Shown: positions 46,801 through 54,986 of the stretch, piece by piece
How positions within the stretch are numbered: the stretch's first letter is position 1
How the letters are laid out: each line of letters starts with the position of its first letter
NCBI GenBank assembly: GCA_965206355.1
Contig: OZ242212.1
Coordinates: 682,001 to 746,000 of the forward strand
Direction: 5' to 3'
Length of the DNA stretch: 64,000 nt
Source: Spongiihabitans sp965206355
Lineage (GTDB): Bacteria; Pseudomonadota; Gammaproteobacteria; Arenicellales; Poriferihabitantaceae
Notes under the pieces: model-generated
Told to the model about the DNA's origin: nothing
Seen by the model: the letters and a program-made list of their open reading frames with translations, nothing else
Database searches by the model: none
Translations under genes and position numbers: made by a program

Positions 46801-46974
46801 GGATTATTTTCGCTGGCAACCGGACTTGGCGGCCATTCCCTGTTATGGGGTCCGGTCGCCGCTTCTATAGTATGGGGACTAACCGTCTCCACGGTTTTAA
46901 CGCTATTTTTTATTCCATTATGCTATCGTTTAGCAATGCAACCTTGGCATACCGTCAAACAGAAACAGCACTAA
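43894..46974 (+). CDS. RND-family efflux pump, inner-membrane subunit
   Basis: A 1026-residue multidrug-type pump with twelve helices in two six-helix halves and two large periplasmic loops. The first helix starts at about residue 11; the conserved proton-relay region MLVDDAVVVVEAIYYRLQRG (about residue 396) carries the paired aspartates. The second half has the matching GVVALAGIAVNSAIVLIS. No outer-membrane TolC-like gene is adjacent. Confidence 0.93.
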   Translation: MFQRILQNHVLANLMFVLIMVMGVSSYLLMPREQDPSLNFNWINITTVYPGASTPDVEKQVTNVLEDAIRQVADIKFVSSNSREGISSILVRFEDISTAAFEKQVADLRREIESVDDDLPQAAHNPFIFEVTTDNAFPTATIVISALADDENLRRQASIIKQDMEQIKGVSRIIENGLSDPEIHIIFDPQLLEQYAISPIALADTIRLYYRNVSAGTLDVANNNWAITITGSRYDLEYLGNLPVVTGAGEITLKELASIIQAKEPPRQLVRFNQQPAVLLAITKQHKQNILQLVGRLSAFIQQRQALFERSGVTVTLVDDQTQITRDALKVMQTNALIGLFMVLLVTWFFMGTRIALLTGIAIPFILAGTFWFLRSIGQTLNVNVLLGVVISLGMLVDDAVVVVEAIYYRLQRGAATVNAAIQGLFEVVTPVTTAVLTTMAAFLPLMLLPGILGKYMLIIPMVVTVALAISLVEAYWLLPAHVIALKVDFTRSSGIHAFRQRTQQALRVAYVRTLVKVFRHPFIALVTLLTLFSSAISIIYFEKIKFDFFASDPVRLFYVNVQMPAGTALKTTMDKVLEVEAAVLSHIESGESHAVVSYAGEMVTQTEPFFGDQYGQVLVSLKPKTTSNRSVDEMIESMQAQVAAIHGIEQISFLRIVGGPPVSKPINVKVRGDDYAQIIAATEQLKQFMFGQRVFTEIADDNVRGQNALTLTINSAAVQRTGIAPSVITRTLKLLVDGEIVSSFRHLGEKIDIRLKANSKPDQIEHILEYRLPSAQQTLIPLHQLVTAKYSSSANTIRHYNYRRNITLEADIDKTMTDTVKANALIKQYWQTIQHRFPHVTLDFSGVLDDIQESLNAIGLLFLMGLGLIYLILGTQFRSYFQPFLIIMTIPMAATGVIFGLFISRYPLSLFTLYGVVALAGIAVNSAIVLISNANTRLKDGMTITNAIIFASRRRVIPILITSLTTICGLFSLATGLGGHSLLWGPVAASIVWGLTVSTVLTLFFIPLCYRLAMQPWHTVKQKQH

Positions 46975-47108
46975 CACTTGCGTCACAATGGAAACTACTG
47001 TCATTGCCGTCTTGCGTGGTTACCCGTTCTGTTTTACCTTCTGATAATAACCGCGTAAGGTCTTTTTAAGGCAAAGGATTATTCGCCTCTGCGTCATCAT
47101 GGGGGCGG

Positions 47109-48020
47109 TTAACCAGAACCACGGGTGCGGTTTCTTTTTGGTTTTGCGTTGCTTTCTATAAACTGAATAATTATCCCGGCAACATCTTTTCCGGTCGCCT
47201 TTTCAATCCCTTCCATACCCGGAGAGGAATTGACTTCCATCACCAAGGGTCCACTGTCGGAACGCAATAAATCGACACCGCAGACATTCAATCCCATCAC
47301 TTTCGCAGCTCGCGCCGCTGTTTTTCTTTCTGTAGGGGTGAGTTTGACCAGACTGGCTTTTCCGCCTCGGTGCAGATTGGAGCGAAACTCCCCTGGTGGG
47401 CCTTGGCGTTGCATGGCAGCAATGACTTTTTCACCCACTACCAAACACCGAAGATCACTGCCACCGGCTTCTTTAATATATTCCTGCACCAAAATATCCG
47501 CGTTTAATTTCATAAAAGCCTGAATAACGCTCTCTGCTGCTTTTTTGGTTTCTGCCAACACCACACCTTTGCCCTGAGTGCCTTCCAGCAATTTTATGAC
47601 CAGCGGTGCGCTACCGACCTCCTTGATGATGCCGTTAATATCCTTACTGGAATGGGCAAATGCAGTGGTCGGCATACCGATACCTTTTCGTGACAGTAAT
47701 TGCAGTGAGCGAAGTTTGTCGCGGGAACGAGTGATTGCTACCGATTCGTTGACACTGTAAATGTTCATCATTTCAAACTGACGGACAATGGCGGTGCCGT
47801 AATAGGTTACAGACGCACCAATTCTGGGAATGACCGCATCAAAATCATCGCGGTTGAATTCGGTGCTACCGTAGTGGATGGTTGGGTTATCAGAAGTAAT
47901 GTCCATAAAACAACGCAAGTGATCCAGTATTTGCACACGATGCCCACGCTGTTCTGCCGCTTCAACTAACCTTCTTGTTGAGTATAAATTGCGATTACGA
48001 GACAGTATGGCGATTTTCAT
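47109..48020 (-). CDS. rimK: ATP-grasp ligase RimK (ribosomal protein S6 glutamylation)
   Basis: Adds glutamates to the C-terminus of S6. The 303-residue protein has the ATP-grasp elements LVIKLLEGTQGKGVVLAE, VQEYIKEAGGSDLRCLVVGE and VMEVNSSPGMEGIEKATG. The next gene upstream on this strand is its usual partner rimB. Confidence 0.94.
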   Translation of the reverse strand: MKIAILSRNRNLYSTRRLVEAAEQRGHRVQILDHLRCFMDITSDNPTIHYGSTEFNRDDFDAVIPRIGASVTYYGTAIVRQFEMMNIYSVNESVAITRSRDKLRSLQLLSRKGIGMPTTAFAHSSKDINGIIKEVGSAPLVIKLLEGTQGKGVVLAETKKAAESVIQAFMKLNADILVQEYIKEAGGSDLRCLVVGEKVIAAMQRQGPPGEFRSNLHRGGKASLVKLTPTERKTAARAAKVMGLNVCGVDLLRSDSGPLVMEVNSSPGMEGIEKATGKDVAGIIIQFIESNAKPKRNRTRGSG

Positions 48021-48115
48021 AATTTTTTCATCATTGCTCTGTATAACGATAGCTCAACAATAGTCCAACAATAACTTGAGCGATAATAAAGGATGATACG
48101 CACGCTTTATTGGCT

Positions 48116-48559
48116 TCAGCGCAAACGCGATTGACAATAGGAGCGCGCAACATCAACCACAAAATCCTCGCTGATTGCCGTTCGTCCTAATAACATCCTG
48201 AATTTCATATTGTCCCGCTGTGTCAAGGTAATTTCAATTTCTTTTATTAACTCGCCGATTTGGATAGGGGTTGCTATGACTATGCGTTCCTCAGCCTGTC
48301 CGCCCGAATTGGTAACACTACGGTTTTCAATGACTGGTACGAGGCAAATTCTGTCTTTTAATTTTTTTCGGCTACCGAAAACGGCTCGAAACCGTACCAT
48401 GAGGATGCCTTTTTCTTCTGTTAATTCATAAACCTCAGCATCCATCGTTGAGGTGCGTGCGCCGGTGTCAATTTTTGCTTTTATTCTATCTATGCCGAGA
48501 TCAGGGAGTTCAACCCACTCACGCCATCCAATTATTTGCTTCTGTTCAGGTAATGACAT
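48116..48559 (-). CDS. rimB: RimB-type retropepsin-like protease (RimK partner)
   Basis: A 147-residue aspartyl-protease-fold protein, formerly described as ATP-dependent zinc protease, that trims glutamates added by RimK. The active-site motif is KIDTGARTSTMDA. It is 95 bp upstream of rimK, and 77 bp below the tmm stop in the same direction, so it could share the tmm transcript. Confidence 0.88.
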   Translation of the reverse strand: MSLPEQKQIIGWREWVELPDLGIDRIKAKIDTGARTSTMDAEVYELTEEKGILMVRFRAVFGSRKKLKDRICLVPVIENRSVTNSGGQAEERIVIATPIQIGELIKEIEITLTQRDNMKFRMLLGRTAISEDFVVDVARSYCQSRLR

Positions 48560-48636
48560 TGGAAGTCTTTTTTGCTATTTTTTCACACCCTTTCAAGCAG
48601 ATGCTTATTGACACAAATAGCTCACTCTGTCGCAGG

Positions 48637-49977
48637 TTATGATTCCCGTAAATAACTTTCCATAGAGTCATCCATAGCGTCCAGCCAGCGGGTGTGATGT
48701 TGTGGTTGTTCATTACCCGTCATCAAAGAACGATAGGCGTTGTTTCTGAAGCCCATAATATCACTATGTTTGTGGTGTTCCCATTCCATAAATGTTTTAT
48801 TCACCCCCTCCACATCAAAAGTAGGGTAGTCGGTTTGCTCAATCAATGCCTGTGTGTAGTCGCCTTGAAACCAGATCATCTGTTCATCGGTTTCCAGAGC
48901 TTGTTCGCGGCTACGCCAGTTGGCACTGTGTTTGGTCATCGTCTGATAGTTCGGCACGCTTATTCTGCCCATAATCACATCTCGGGCATACCACGCCTGT
49001 GCATCAAACATATTGAAAGTATAAAATTGATCCTGCATACCCAGATACATGGCTTTAGGATTTTTTTCCCAGACTACACCCTGATATAAATCCAAAGGCC
49101 ATAGGCGATTTGTTGTGACCAGCCTCAGTTCATCCGGCATAAACGGGAAATGATGCAAATAGCCAGTACATAAAATGATGGTATCGACTTTTTTGCTGGA
49201 GCCGTCCTTGAAATGTGCCGTTTTATTGACCACTTTGGTGAGTAGTGGCCGTTCCTGCCAGCTATCCGGCCAGTGAAATCCCATCGGTGCGGTGCGGTAG
49301 CTCACGGTGACCGATTTACATCCATATTTATGACATTGCGAGCCAATATCTTCTGCAGAATAGCTGGTACCAACAATTAAAATGTCTTGATTTTTGAATT
49401 CCATCGCATCGCGAAAATCATGGGCGTGCAACACACGACCGTTAAAGGTATCAAAACCTTCAAAGTGTGGCACATTCGGGGTAGAAAAATGACCGCTCGC
49501 AACCACAACATAATCAAATTCTCTGGAGCTGACCTGATCTTTAGGCAAATCCTTGACGGTCACGGTAAACATGCCGGTAGATTCGCAATAACTTACCGCC
49601 TTGACGACAGTTCTGAACTTCACCCAATCGCGCACCCCGGCATTTTCAACCCGACCCTTTATGTAGTCCGCCAGCACCGCTCGCGGAGGATAGGAAGCGA
49701 TTGGACGACCAAAATGCGCCTCAAAGGTATAGTCGGCAAACTCAAGGCACTCTTTCGGACCGTTTGACCATAAGTAACGATACATACTGCCGTGGACAGG
49801 TTCACCGTATTCATCCAAGCCAGTACGCCAAGTATAGTTCCATAATCCGCCCCAATCTTGTTGTTTCTCATAACAGACAATTTCCGGAATCTCGGCACCC
49901 TTATTCTTCGCCGATGCGAAAGCTCGAAGTTGCGCCGTACCACAAGGTCCCGCACCAATTATTGCAACACTTGACAT
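48637..49977 (-). CDS. tmm: Trimethylamine monooxygenase
   Basis: Flavin monooxygenase that oxidises trimethylamine to trimethylamine N-oxide with NADPH and oxygen. The 446 residues fit the bacterial Tmm family, which is shorter than animal FMOs. Sites seen are the FAD motif GAGPCG (residues 8-13), the FMO signature FNGRVLHAHDF (178-188) and the NADPH motif GTSYSAED (203-210). Tmm-like stretches include GGLWNYTWRTGLDEYGEPVH and MYRYLWSNGPKECLEFADY. It follows tdm by 60 bp in the same direction. A general FMO is the alternative, but the tdm neighbour makes Tmm very likely. Confidence 0.95.
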   Translation of the reverse strand: MSSVAIIGAGPCGTAQLRAFASAKNKGAEIPEIVCYEKQQDWGGLWNYTWRTGLDEYGEPVHGSMYRYLWSNGPKECLEFADYTFEAHFGRPIASYPPRAVLADYIKGRVENAGVRDWVKFRTVVKAVSYCESTGMFTVTVKDLPKDQVSSREFDYVVVASGHFSTPNVPHFEGFDTFNGRVLHAHDFRDAMEFKNQDILIVGTSYSAEDIGSQCHKYGCKSVTVSYRTAPMGFHWPDSWQERPLLTKVVNKTAHFKDGSSKKVDTIILCTGYLHHFPFMPDELRLVTTNRLWPLDLYQGVVWEKNPKAMYLGMQDQFYTFNMFDAQAWYARDVIMGRISVPNYQTMTKHSANWRSREQALETDEQMIWFQGDYTQALIEQTDYPTFDVEGVNKTFMEWEHHKHSDIMGFRNNAYRSLMTGNEQPQHHTRWLDAMDDSMESYLRES

Positions 49978-50007
49978 TTTTGCCCGCCTGAAAGTTTTTT
50001 AATTAAA

Positions 50008-50035
50008 AATCCGTAATCCGTAATCCGTAATTCGT
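50008..50035 (-). repeat. Four tandem 7-bp repeats between tdm and tmm
   Basis: AATCCGT occurs three times in a row (50008-50028), followed by AATTCGT. The array ends just before the tdm stop and fills half of the 60-bp gap before tmm. Confidence 0.85.
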
Positions 50036-50037
50036 AA

Positions 50038-52404
50038 TCAATAATTCCCCCGAACCCGTTCTTTCTTCGGGTCGAAATGAGGGAAAGGCACCACGGTTGC
50101 TGGAATACGCTTTTGGTGCCCATCCAGTTTGCCAATTTCAACTTCGGTGCCTAATGCAGTATAAAGCGTTTTCATCTTGCACAATGCGATGTTTTTTCTC
50201 AGTATTGGCGAGATCATTGCGCTGGTAATGGTGCCGATTTGTTCACGGCCCACAAAAACGCCACCGCCATTACCCCCGGGTTCTTCACCGGCCACTTCAA
50301 GACCAACCAGTTTTTGCTGTGGATTTTCTCTGCGGTCAAGTAGTACTTCCCGACCAATAAAATCATCTTGTTTTGATTTCAAAGGCACGGTGAAACCGAT
50401 ACCCGCTTCAAAAGGATCGGTTTGGTCACAAAACTCGTAGCCGGCAAAAATCAATCCGGCTTCAATCCGCAACATATCCAATGCCTCCAGTCCCAACGGC
50501 AAAATCTTAAACTCCTGCCCAGCTTCCCACACCGTATCCCATACGGCTTCAGCATCGCTTGGATGACAAAATATTTCATAGCCCTGTTCCCCAGTATATC
50601 CGGTACGCGATACCAAAATGGGTATCCCGGATTCATCACCTATTCTGGCAATGGAAAAACGAAACCATACCAGTTCTTCAATCGTAGCCTGATCAGGCCG
50701 GGTCCAAATAATCTTTTTCAGCACATCCGGACTCTTCGGGCCTTGCACCTGGAGGTTATGCAGTTGCGAGGTCGAGTCCTTAACCCATGCACGCATATTT
50801 CTCCGCTGAGCCTGTTGTCTGAGCCATAGCCCCGAGGTATCGTTGCCGCCAATCCAGCGAAAATTATCCTTCCCCAATCTGAACACAGTACCGTCATCAA
50901 TCATGCCGCCGGATTCGTAACACATGGCGGTATAGACAACCTGTCCGGCCGCCAGTTTGCGTATGTCCCGGGTCACGCAGGTTTGTAGCAAAATTTCGGC
51001 ATCAGGGCCAACCACCTCGTATTTTCGCAAGGGCGAAAGATCGGTTGCGATCACACCCTCTCGACAGGCCCAATACTCGGCGGTGCAACCATAGTTGGTG
51101 TAGTTATTTGCCAACCAATAACCGTTGTATTCAGCAAAATTACGGGTTAGTTGAGAAGTTCTGTTGTGAAAGCCGGTTTCTTTTGTCATTTCAGGTTCTG
51201 CGTCAGTGGTTTTTCTAAAAGCGATTGCGCGTTTGAATAAATTCTTTTCGGAGTAGGTTCGCACCTGAATATCGGTCGGCACCCAACCATTAGCCGGATC
51301 GATGTCGCACGGACAAGCCGATGAAACACAAACCAAATCCTTCATTGCACGCATCAGCACATAGTCCCCCGGTCGCGACCAGGGATCATCAAATATAAAG
51401 GTAAAGGCATCATCGAAGAAAGTATTAAAAAATAAATTCATCGCCTGCCAGCCTTTACGTGGAGCAATAGGGTAGGATTTCAGTGCCTTGTTGAAATTGT
51501 CCGAGCAATTTGCATGTCCGGGGTAGCCAGCTTCGTCGTAGTATTTACTGGTGCAAGCCAATCCGAAACTATCATGTCGTCCGCAGGTATCCTGAACGAT
51601 TTCGAGTAACGGTTGAAAATCCACATCATAAAACTTTGAATACAAGCCGGGTCCGGGATAGGCAGAACCCATTAACGCCCGCGTTGTTGTGGCACTGAGA
51701 TAACGCATCGCACCTTTATCCAACTGCGCCTTATCAAAGCACTGAAAATCCGAACACTCCCGACCATCAATATCAATAACTTGAATATAGTCACCCGCCT
51801 TGACCTCGTAACTACGGGCAGTAGCCGCATCAATGCGGAAACTTTGTTGTTCATCTGCCAACGGGGCAGGCAATTCATTGGCTATGACCCGTCCGGGATC
51901 GGCTCTGGTGATATAGGCAATCAAATCTGTTGGCGGTAAATCAGTGGGCAACGAATCGGTTAAGGACTGTCCATGCGTTTTCATCGATTGCCCGGGAGCG
52001 CAAATTAAACAGATCAATTCGCTTTCACTGACTAATTTGATGTTTGCACCCGCCATCGTTTCACCTGATAACACTTCTGCCGCCTTCGCCTCAGGCAAAC
52101 TGACCGCAAAGTCTTTCAGTTTATTTCTTATTTTCGCCGCACCCGGACTATCGCTATCCAACATGCGGGCTATGGTTTCTCCATTCGTATTCGGAGCGAC
52201 CCCGAGCTGCGCCGTTGCCGATTTACTGGAAGCGTTAAATGCCAATACATGTGCTGGTTGAAGACCTTCGGGGTCCACTATCTCCAATTCATCCCCCGCC
52301 AGCATCGGCACCGCAGTCACCGCACCAGCGCGTATCACATAACGCTCTTTGCCAATCCATTCCTGCCCCAGTCCGGGTTCACGAAGTGTAATAATGTTGT
52401 TCAT
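50038..52404 (-). CDS. tdm: Trimethylamine N-oxide demethylase
   Basis: Converts TMAO to dimethylamine plus formaldehyde, the latter carried by tetrahydrofolate. From ATG 52404 it has 788 residues. A DUF1989-type metal domain (about residues 185-375) is followed by a GcvT-like folate domain (about 430-788, including GLEALDMLRIEAGL and DPFEAGIGFTVPLK). Cysteines at about 284 (GLACTSK), 300 (ANCSDN), 364 and 366 (SACPCD) are spaced like the reported zinc ligands of Tdm. The domain order is diagnostic; DUF1989 alone would suggest urea metabolism. In-frame ATGs at 52416 and 52530 are less likely. Confidence 0.95.
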   Translation of the reverse strand: MNNIITLREPGLGQEWIGKERYVIRAGAVTAVPMLAGDELEIVDPEGLQPAHVLAFNASSKSATAQLGVAPNTNGETIARMLDSDSPGAAKIRNKLKDFAVSLPEAKAAEVLSGETMAGANIKLVSESELICLICAPGQSMKTHGQSLTDSLPTDLPPTDLIAYITRADPGRVIANELPAPLADEQQSFRIDAATARSYEVKAGDYIQVIDIDGRECSDFQCFDKAQLDKGAMRYLSATTTRALMGSAYPGPGLYSKFYDVDFQPLLEIVQDTCGRHDSFGLACTSKYYDEAGYPGHANCSDNFNKALKSYPIAPRKGWQAMNLFFNTFFDDAFTFIFDDPWSRPGDYVLMRAMKDLVCVSSACPCDIDPANGWVPTDIQVRTYSEKNLFKRAIAFRKTTDAEPEMTKETGFHNRTSQLTRNFAEYNGYWLANNYTNYGCTAEYWACREGVIATDLSPLRKYEVVGPDAEILLQTCVTRDIRKLAAGQVVYTAMCYESGGMIDDGTVFRLGKDNFRWIGGNDTSGLWLRQQAQRRNMRAWVKDSTSQLHNLQVQGPKSPDVLKKIIWTRPDQATIEELVWFRFSIARIGDESGIPILVSRTGYTGEQGYEIFCHPSDAEAVWDTVWEAGQEFKILPLGLEALDMLRIEAGLIFAGYEFCDQTDPFEAGIGFTVPLKSKQDDFIGREVLLDRRENPQQKLVGLEVAGEEPGGNGGGVFVGREQIGTITSAMISPILRKNIALCKMKTLYTALGTEVEIGKLDGHQKRIPATVVPFPHFDPKKERVRGNY

Positions 52405-52866
52405 GTTTATGTTCATGCGCGTACAATGAGTGCTATAAATATCATCTCTATGGGATTTTATATTATTTCCCTGTTTGATTGCTGGCAAATTCAACCCATA
52501 AATGCAACATGGCAAACCAATACCATCCAAATTATGTTACATTAGTTGATTCACTACTGATCCAACAATTGACTCAATAACCAAACCAATCATTGACCAA
52601 TACTATACCAATGACAATCCTAACTCCGTCTGACTATACACTAATTTAGGACACTTCAAAAGTAAGAAATGTTAAAATGGTATAGTTATGGTACTTTTAT
52701 TATCAAAACAATTCACGTAGAGTCCGCAGGTCAACGTGATGGACTCATCACCGCGACTTTAATAAACTGTATTTTGGTGTATCACCCATTGGGTGCATAT
52801 TAAGGTTGTCGGGCCCCCCGCTTCCTTAAGATTATTATCAATAAAACTTAACGAGGAAAAATTCTT
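52405..52866. promoter_or_regulatory. Divergent control region between tdm and tmoX
   Basis: About 460 bp of AT-rich DNA carries both divergent promoters. Near tmoX, CGAGGAAAAATTCTT precedes ATG 52867 as a good ribosome-binding site. A possible -10 is TAAAAT at 52674-52679. Near 52560-52610 are loosely repeated CAATTGACT/CATTGACC words that could bind a regulator, but no clear palindrome stands out and no regulator gene is adjacent. Confidence 0.5.
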
Positions 52867-53802
52867 ATGTATAAATTAAAATCCGCTGTTGCTGGGCTCA
52901 TGGTTTCACTATTTCTAATTGCTGGAGTTGCTCATGCACAAAGTAGCGAACCTATTAAAATTGCAACACATAACTGGTCAAGCCAAATTGTAATGGCTCA
53001 TGTTTTGGGCAATATTTTTCAAAGTTTAGGGTACAATGTTGAATATGTACCATCTGAGACTCAAGCTGCGTACGAAGCCGTTCGTGTCGGTGACATCCAT
53101 GTACAGCCTGAAGTTTGGCAATCCACAATGGATAAGTCGTTCTATCTTGCGATGGAAAAAGGTGGCTTAATTGATGCTGGCTCTCACGACACAAGAACTT
53201 TTGAAGAAATGGGCGTTCCTAACTGGGTTATCGAAAAAGATCTATGCCCCGGGCTGCCTAAGTGGGAAGCACTTAAAGATTGCTCGGCAAACTTTACAAC
53301 ACCCGATTCTGGCGGCAAAGGACGTTGGTTGGAAGGGCCTCAAAGCTGGCACGGCGATATAATGCCTGACCGTGTTAAAGGTCTGGGATTAGATGACAAA
53401 TGGACGGTTAAATTTGCTGGTGGTGCGGATGCGCTATGGGCAGAGCTTAAAGCCGCTGAAAAAGAAGGTCGTGGAACCATCATATTCAACTGGTCTCCAA
53501 ACTTCACAGATGCGACTGGTTTTACCTTTATCGAATTCCCGCCTTACGTTGAAGGTTGTCGGGTTGCAGATGGTGGTGACGGAGCTTGTGGTTCACCAGA
53601 TGGTTGGTTGAAAAAAGCCGCTCACTATAAAATGCCAAAAACGCATCCGCTTGCATACCGTGCATTGACTAAGTTGGCATTCACTGCCCCTCAAATTGGT
53701 CAAATGGCAGCTTTGGTTGATACCGATGGTCTGTCTCATGCCGATGCTGGTGCTAAATGGGTAGCAGACAATAAGGATGTATGGGAAGCTATGATTAAGT
53801 AG
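52867..53802 (+). CDS. tmoX: TMAO-binding periplasmic protein TmoX
   Basis: Substrate-binding protein of the ProX/OpuAC family. The 311-residue protein has a cleavable signal (MYKLKSAVAGLMVSLFLIAG, cleavage after AHA). Several tryptophans that could form an aromatic cage are seen (HNWSSQ, PEVWQST, SWHGDI, NWSPNF). The tail GSPDGWLKKAAHYKMPKTHP resembles TMAO-specific TmoX. Betaine- or choline-binding is the alternative; the tmm/tdm context favours TMAO. Confidence 0.88.
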   Translation: MYKLKSAVAGLMVSLFLIAGVAHAQSSEPIKIATHNWSSQIVMAHVLGNIFQSLGYNVEYVPSETQAAYEAVRVGDIHVQPEVWQSTMDKSFYLAMEKGGLIDAGSHDTRTFEEMGVPNWVIEKDLCPGLPKWEALKDCSANFTTPDSGGKGRWLEGPQSWHGDIMPDRVKGLGLDDKWTVKFAGGADALWAELKAAEKEGRGTIIFNWSPNFTDATGFTFIEFPPYVEGCRVADGGDGACGSPDGWLKKAAHYKMPKTHPLAYRALTKLAFTAPQIGQMAALVDTDGLSHADAGAKWVADNKDVWEAMIK

Positions 53803-53857
53803 GGCTTGCAAATATTAGTTTATATAACTAGTATTAGTCTCTCACATCTATAGAACG

Positions 53858-53889
53858 CTCCCCCGGTGATGTTGCTGGGGGAGTTTTTT
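53858..53889 (+). terminator. Rho-independent terminator between tmoX and tmoW
   Basis: CTCCCCC (53858-53864) pairs with GGGGGAG (53877-53883) across a 12-base loop, followed by six T. It lies 56 bp after tmoX and 25 bp before the tmoW start. Partial read-through would give more binding protein than membrane parts. Confidence 0.88.
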
Positions 53890-53913
53890 CTTGTTACATC
53901 ACAACCAAAATAA

Positions 53914-54969
53914 ATGTCCTCTGAAACCGAATATTCCGAACAAAGCCAGCCTGTCATTCAGTGTAATTCTGTTTATAAAATTTTTGGTGCTAATTCCAAA
54001 AAAATGATGCACAATTGCGCCGGAGAAGTGGATGCTAAAGCTTTTCAGGAAGCTGGCTGTATTGTTGGCGTGAATGATGCCAGCTTTGAAGTTCACAAGG
54101 GCGAGATGTTGGTCATTATGGGGTTATCTGGCTCCGGAAAATCAACGCTTCTTCGTTGCATATCCAGATTGACGGACGCGACCGCAGGGGAGATTCTCAT
54201 TGATGGTGAAAGCATCTTATCAATGAACAATAAACAGCTCACGGATTTGAGACGCAACAAAATGGGCATGGTTTTCCAAAATTTTGCTTTGTTACCTCAC
54301 AAGACTGTTTTGGAAAATATAGCCTTCCCGCTACAGGTAAAGGGCGTTGACACAAAGCAAAGTATAACTAGAGCGATGGAAATGGTTGAGCTTGTTGGCT
54401 TAACAACTCGAGAAAACTATTTCCCAAGAGAGTTATCCGGCGGTCAACAGCAGCGCGTAGGTATAGCGCGTTCCCTTGCCGTAGAGCCAGATATCTGGTT
54501 TTTGGACGAACCCTTCTCCGCTTTAGACCCGCTGATACGAAAAGAGATGCAGGATGAGTTTTTAAGATTGCAAAGTATGCTACATAAAACAATCTTATTT
54601 GTAACGCATGATTTCGATGAAGCCCTGCGCCTCGCCGACCGTATCGCTATTATGAAAGATGGCATTATTGAGCAATTGGATACCCCCGCCAATATTGTTC
54701 TCAACCCTGCCACCGAGTATGTACATAAATTTACAGCGGAAGTTCCCCGCGAAAAAGTGCTTAAAATCAGATCGGTCATGGATCCTGTCAACAGCGCAGA
54801 AAATGTGGGTGATTTAAAGGTTTCACAAGATGCCATTATTGAGACCGTTGCAGAAGCGGTTTTAAGCACGAAAAAACCAGTTGCTGTGGTAGATGCTGAT
54901 AATAATATTGTTGGAACACTTCATCCTGCTAAGGTGCTGACCGTATTATTTGGGAGTGAAAGTCATTAG
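53914..54969 (+). CDS. tmoW: TMAO ABC transporter ATP-binding protein TmoW
   Basis: ProV-type ATPase, 351 residues. Walker A GLSGSGKSTLLR (about residue 69), signature LSGGQQQRVGIARSLAVEPD, Walker B WFLDEPFSALDPL and the switch histidine in FVTHDFDEAL are present. A single CBS-like segment closes the C-terminus (VAVVDADNNIVGTLHPAKVL). It is followed 17 bases later by the permease gene. Confidence 0.9.
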   Translation: MSSETEYSEQSQPVIQCNSVYKIFGANSKKMMHNCAGEVDAKAFQEAGCIVGVNDASFEVHKGEMLVIMGLSGSGKSTLLRCISRLTDATAGEILIDGESILSMNNKQLTDLRRNKMGMVFQNFALLPHKTVLENIAFPLQVKGVDTKQSITRAMEMVELVGLTTRENYFPRELSGGQQQRVGIARSLAVEPDIWFLDEPFSALDPLIRKEMQDEFLRLQSMLHKTILFVTHDFDEALRLADRIAIMKDGIIEQLDTPANIVLNPATEYVHKFTAEVPREKVLKIRSVMDPVNSAENVGDLKVSQDAIIETVAEAVLSTKKPVAVVDADNNIVGTLHPAKVLTVLFGSESH

Positions 54970-54986
54970 AGATTGGATTACATTTT

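Noticed and set aside
50038..52404. Dimethylsulfoniopropionate demethylase (DmdA) for the GcvT-domain protein
   Set aside because: DmdA is about half this length and has no N-terminal DUF1989 domain. The two-domain layout and tmm neighbour fit Tdm.
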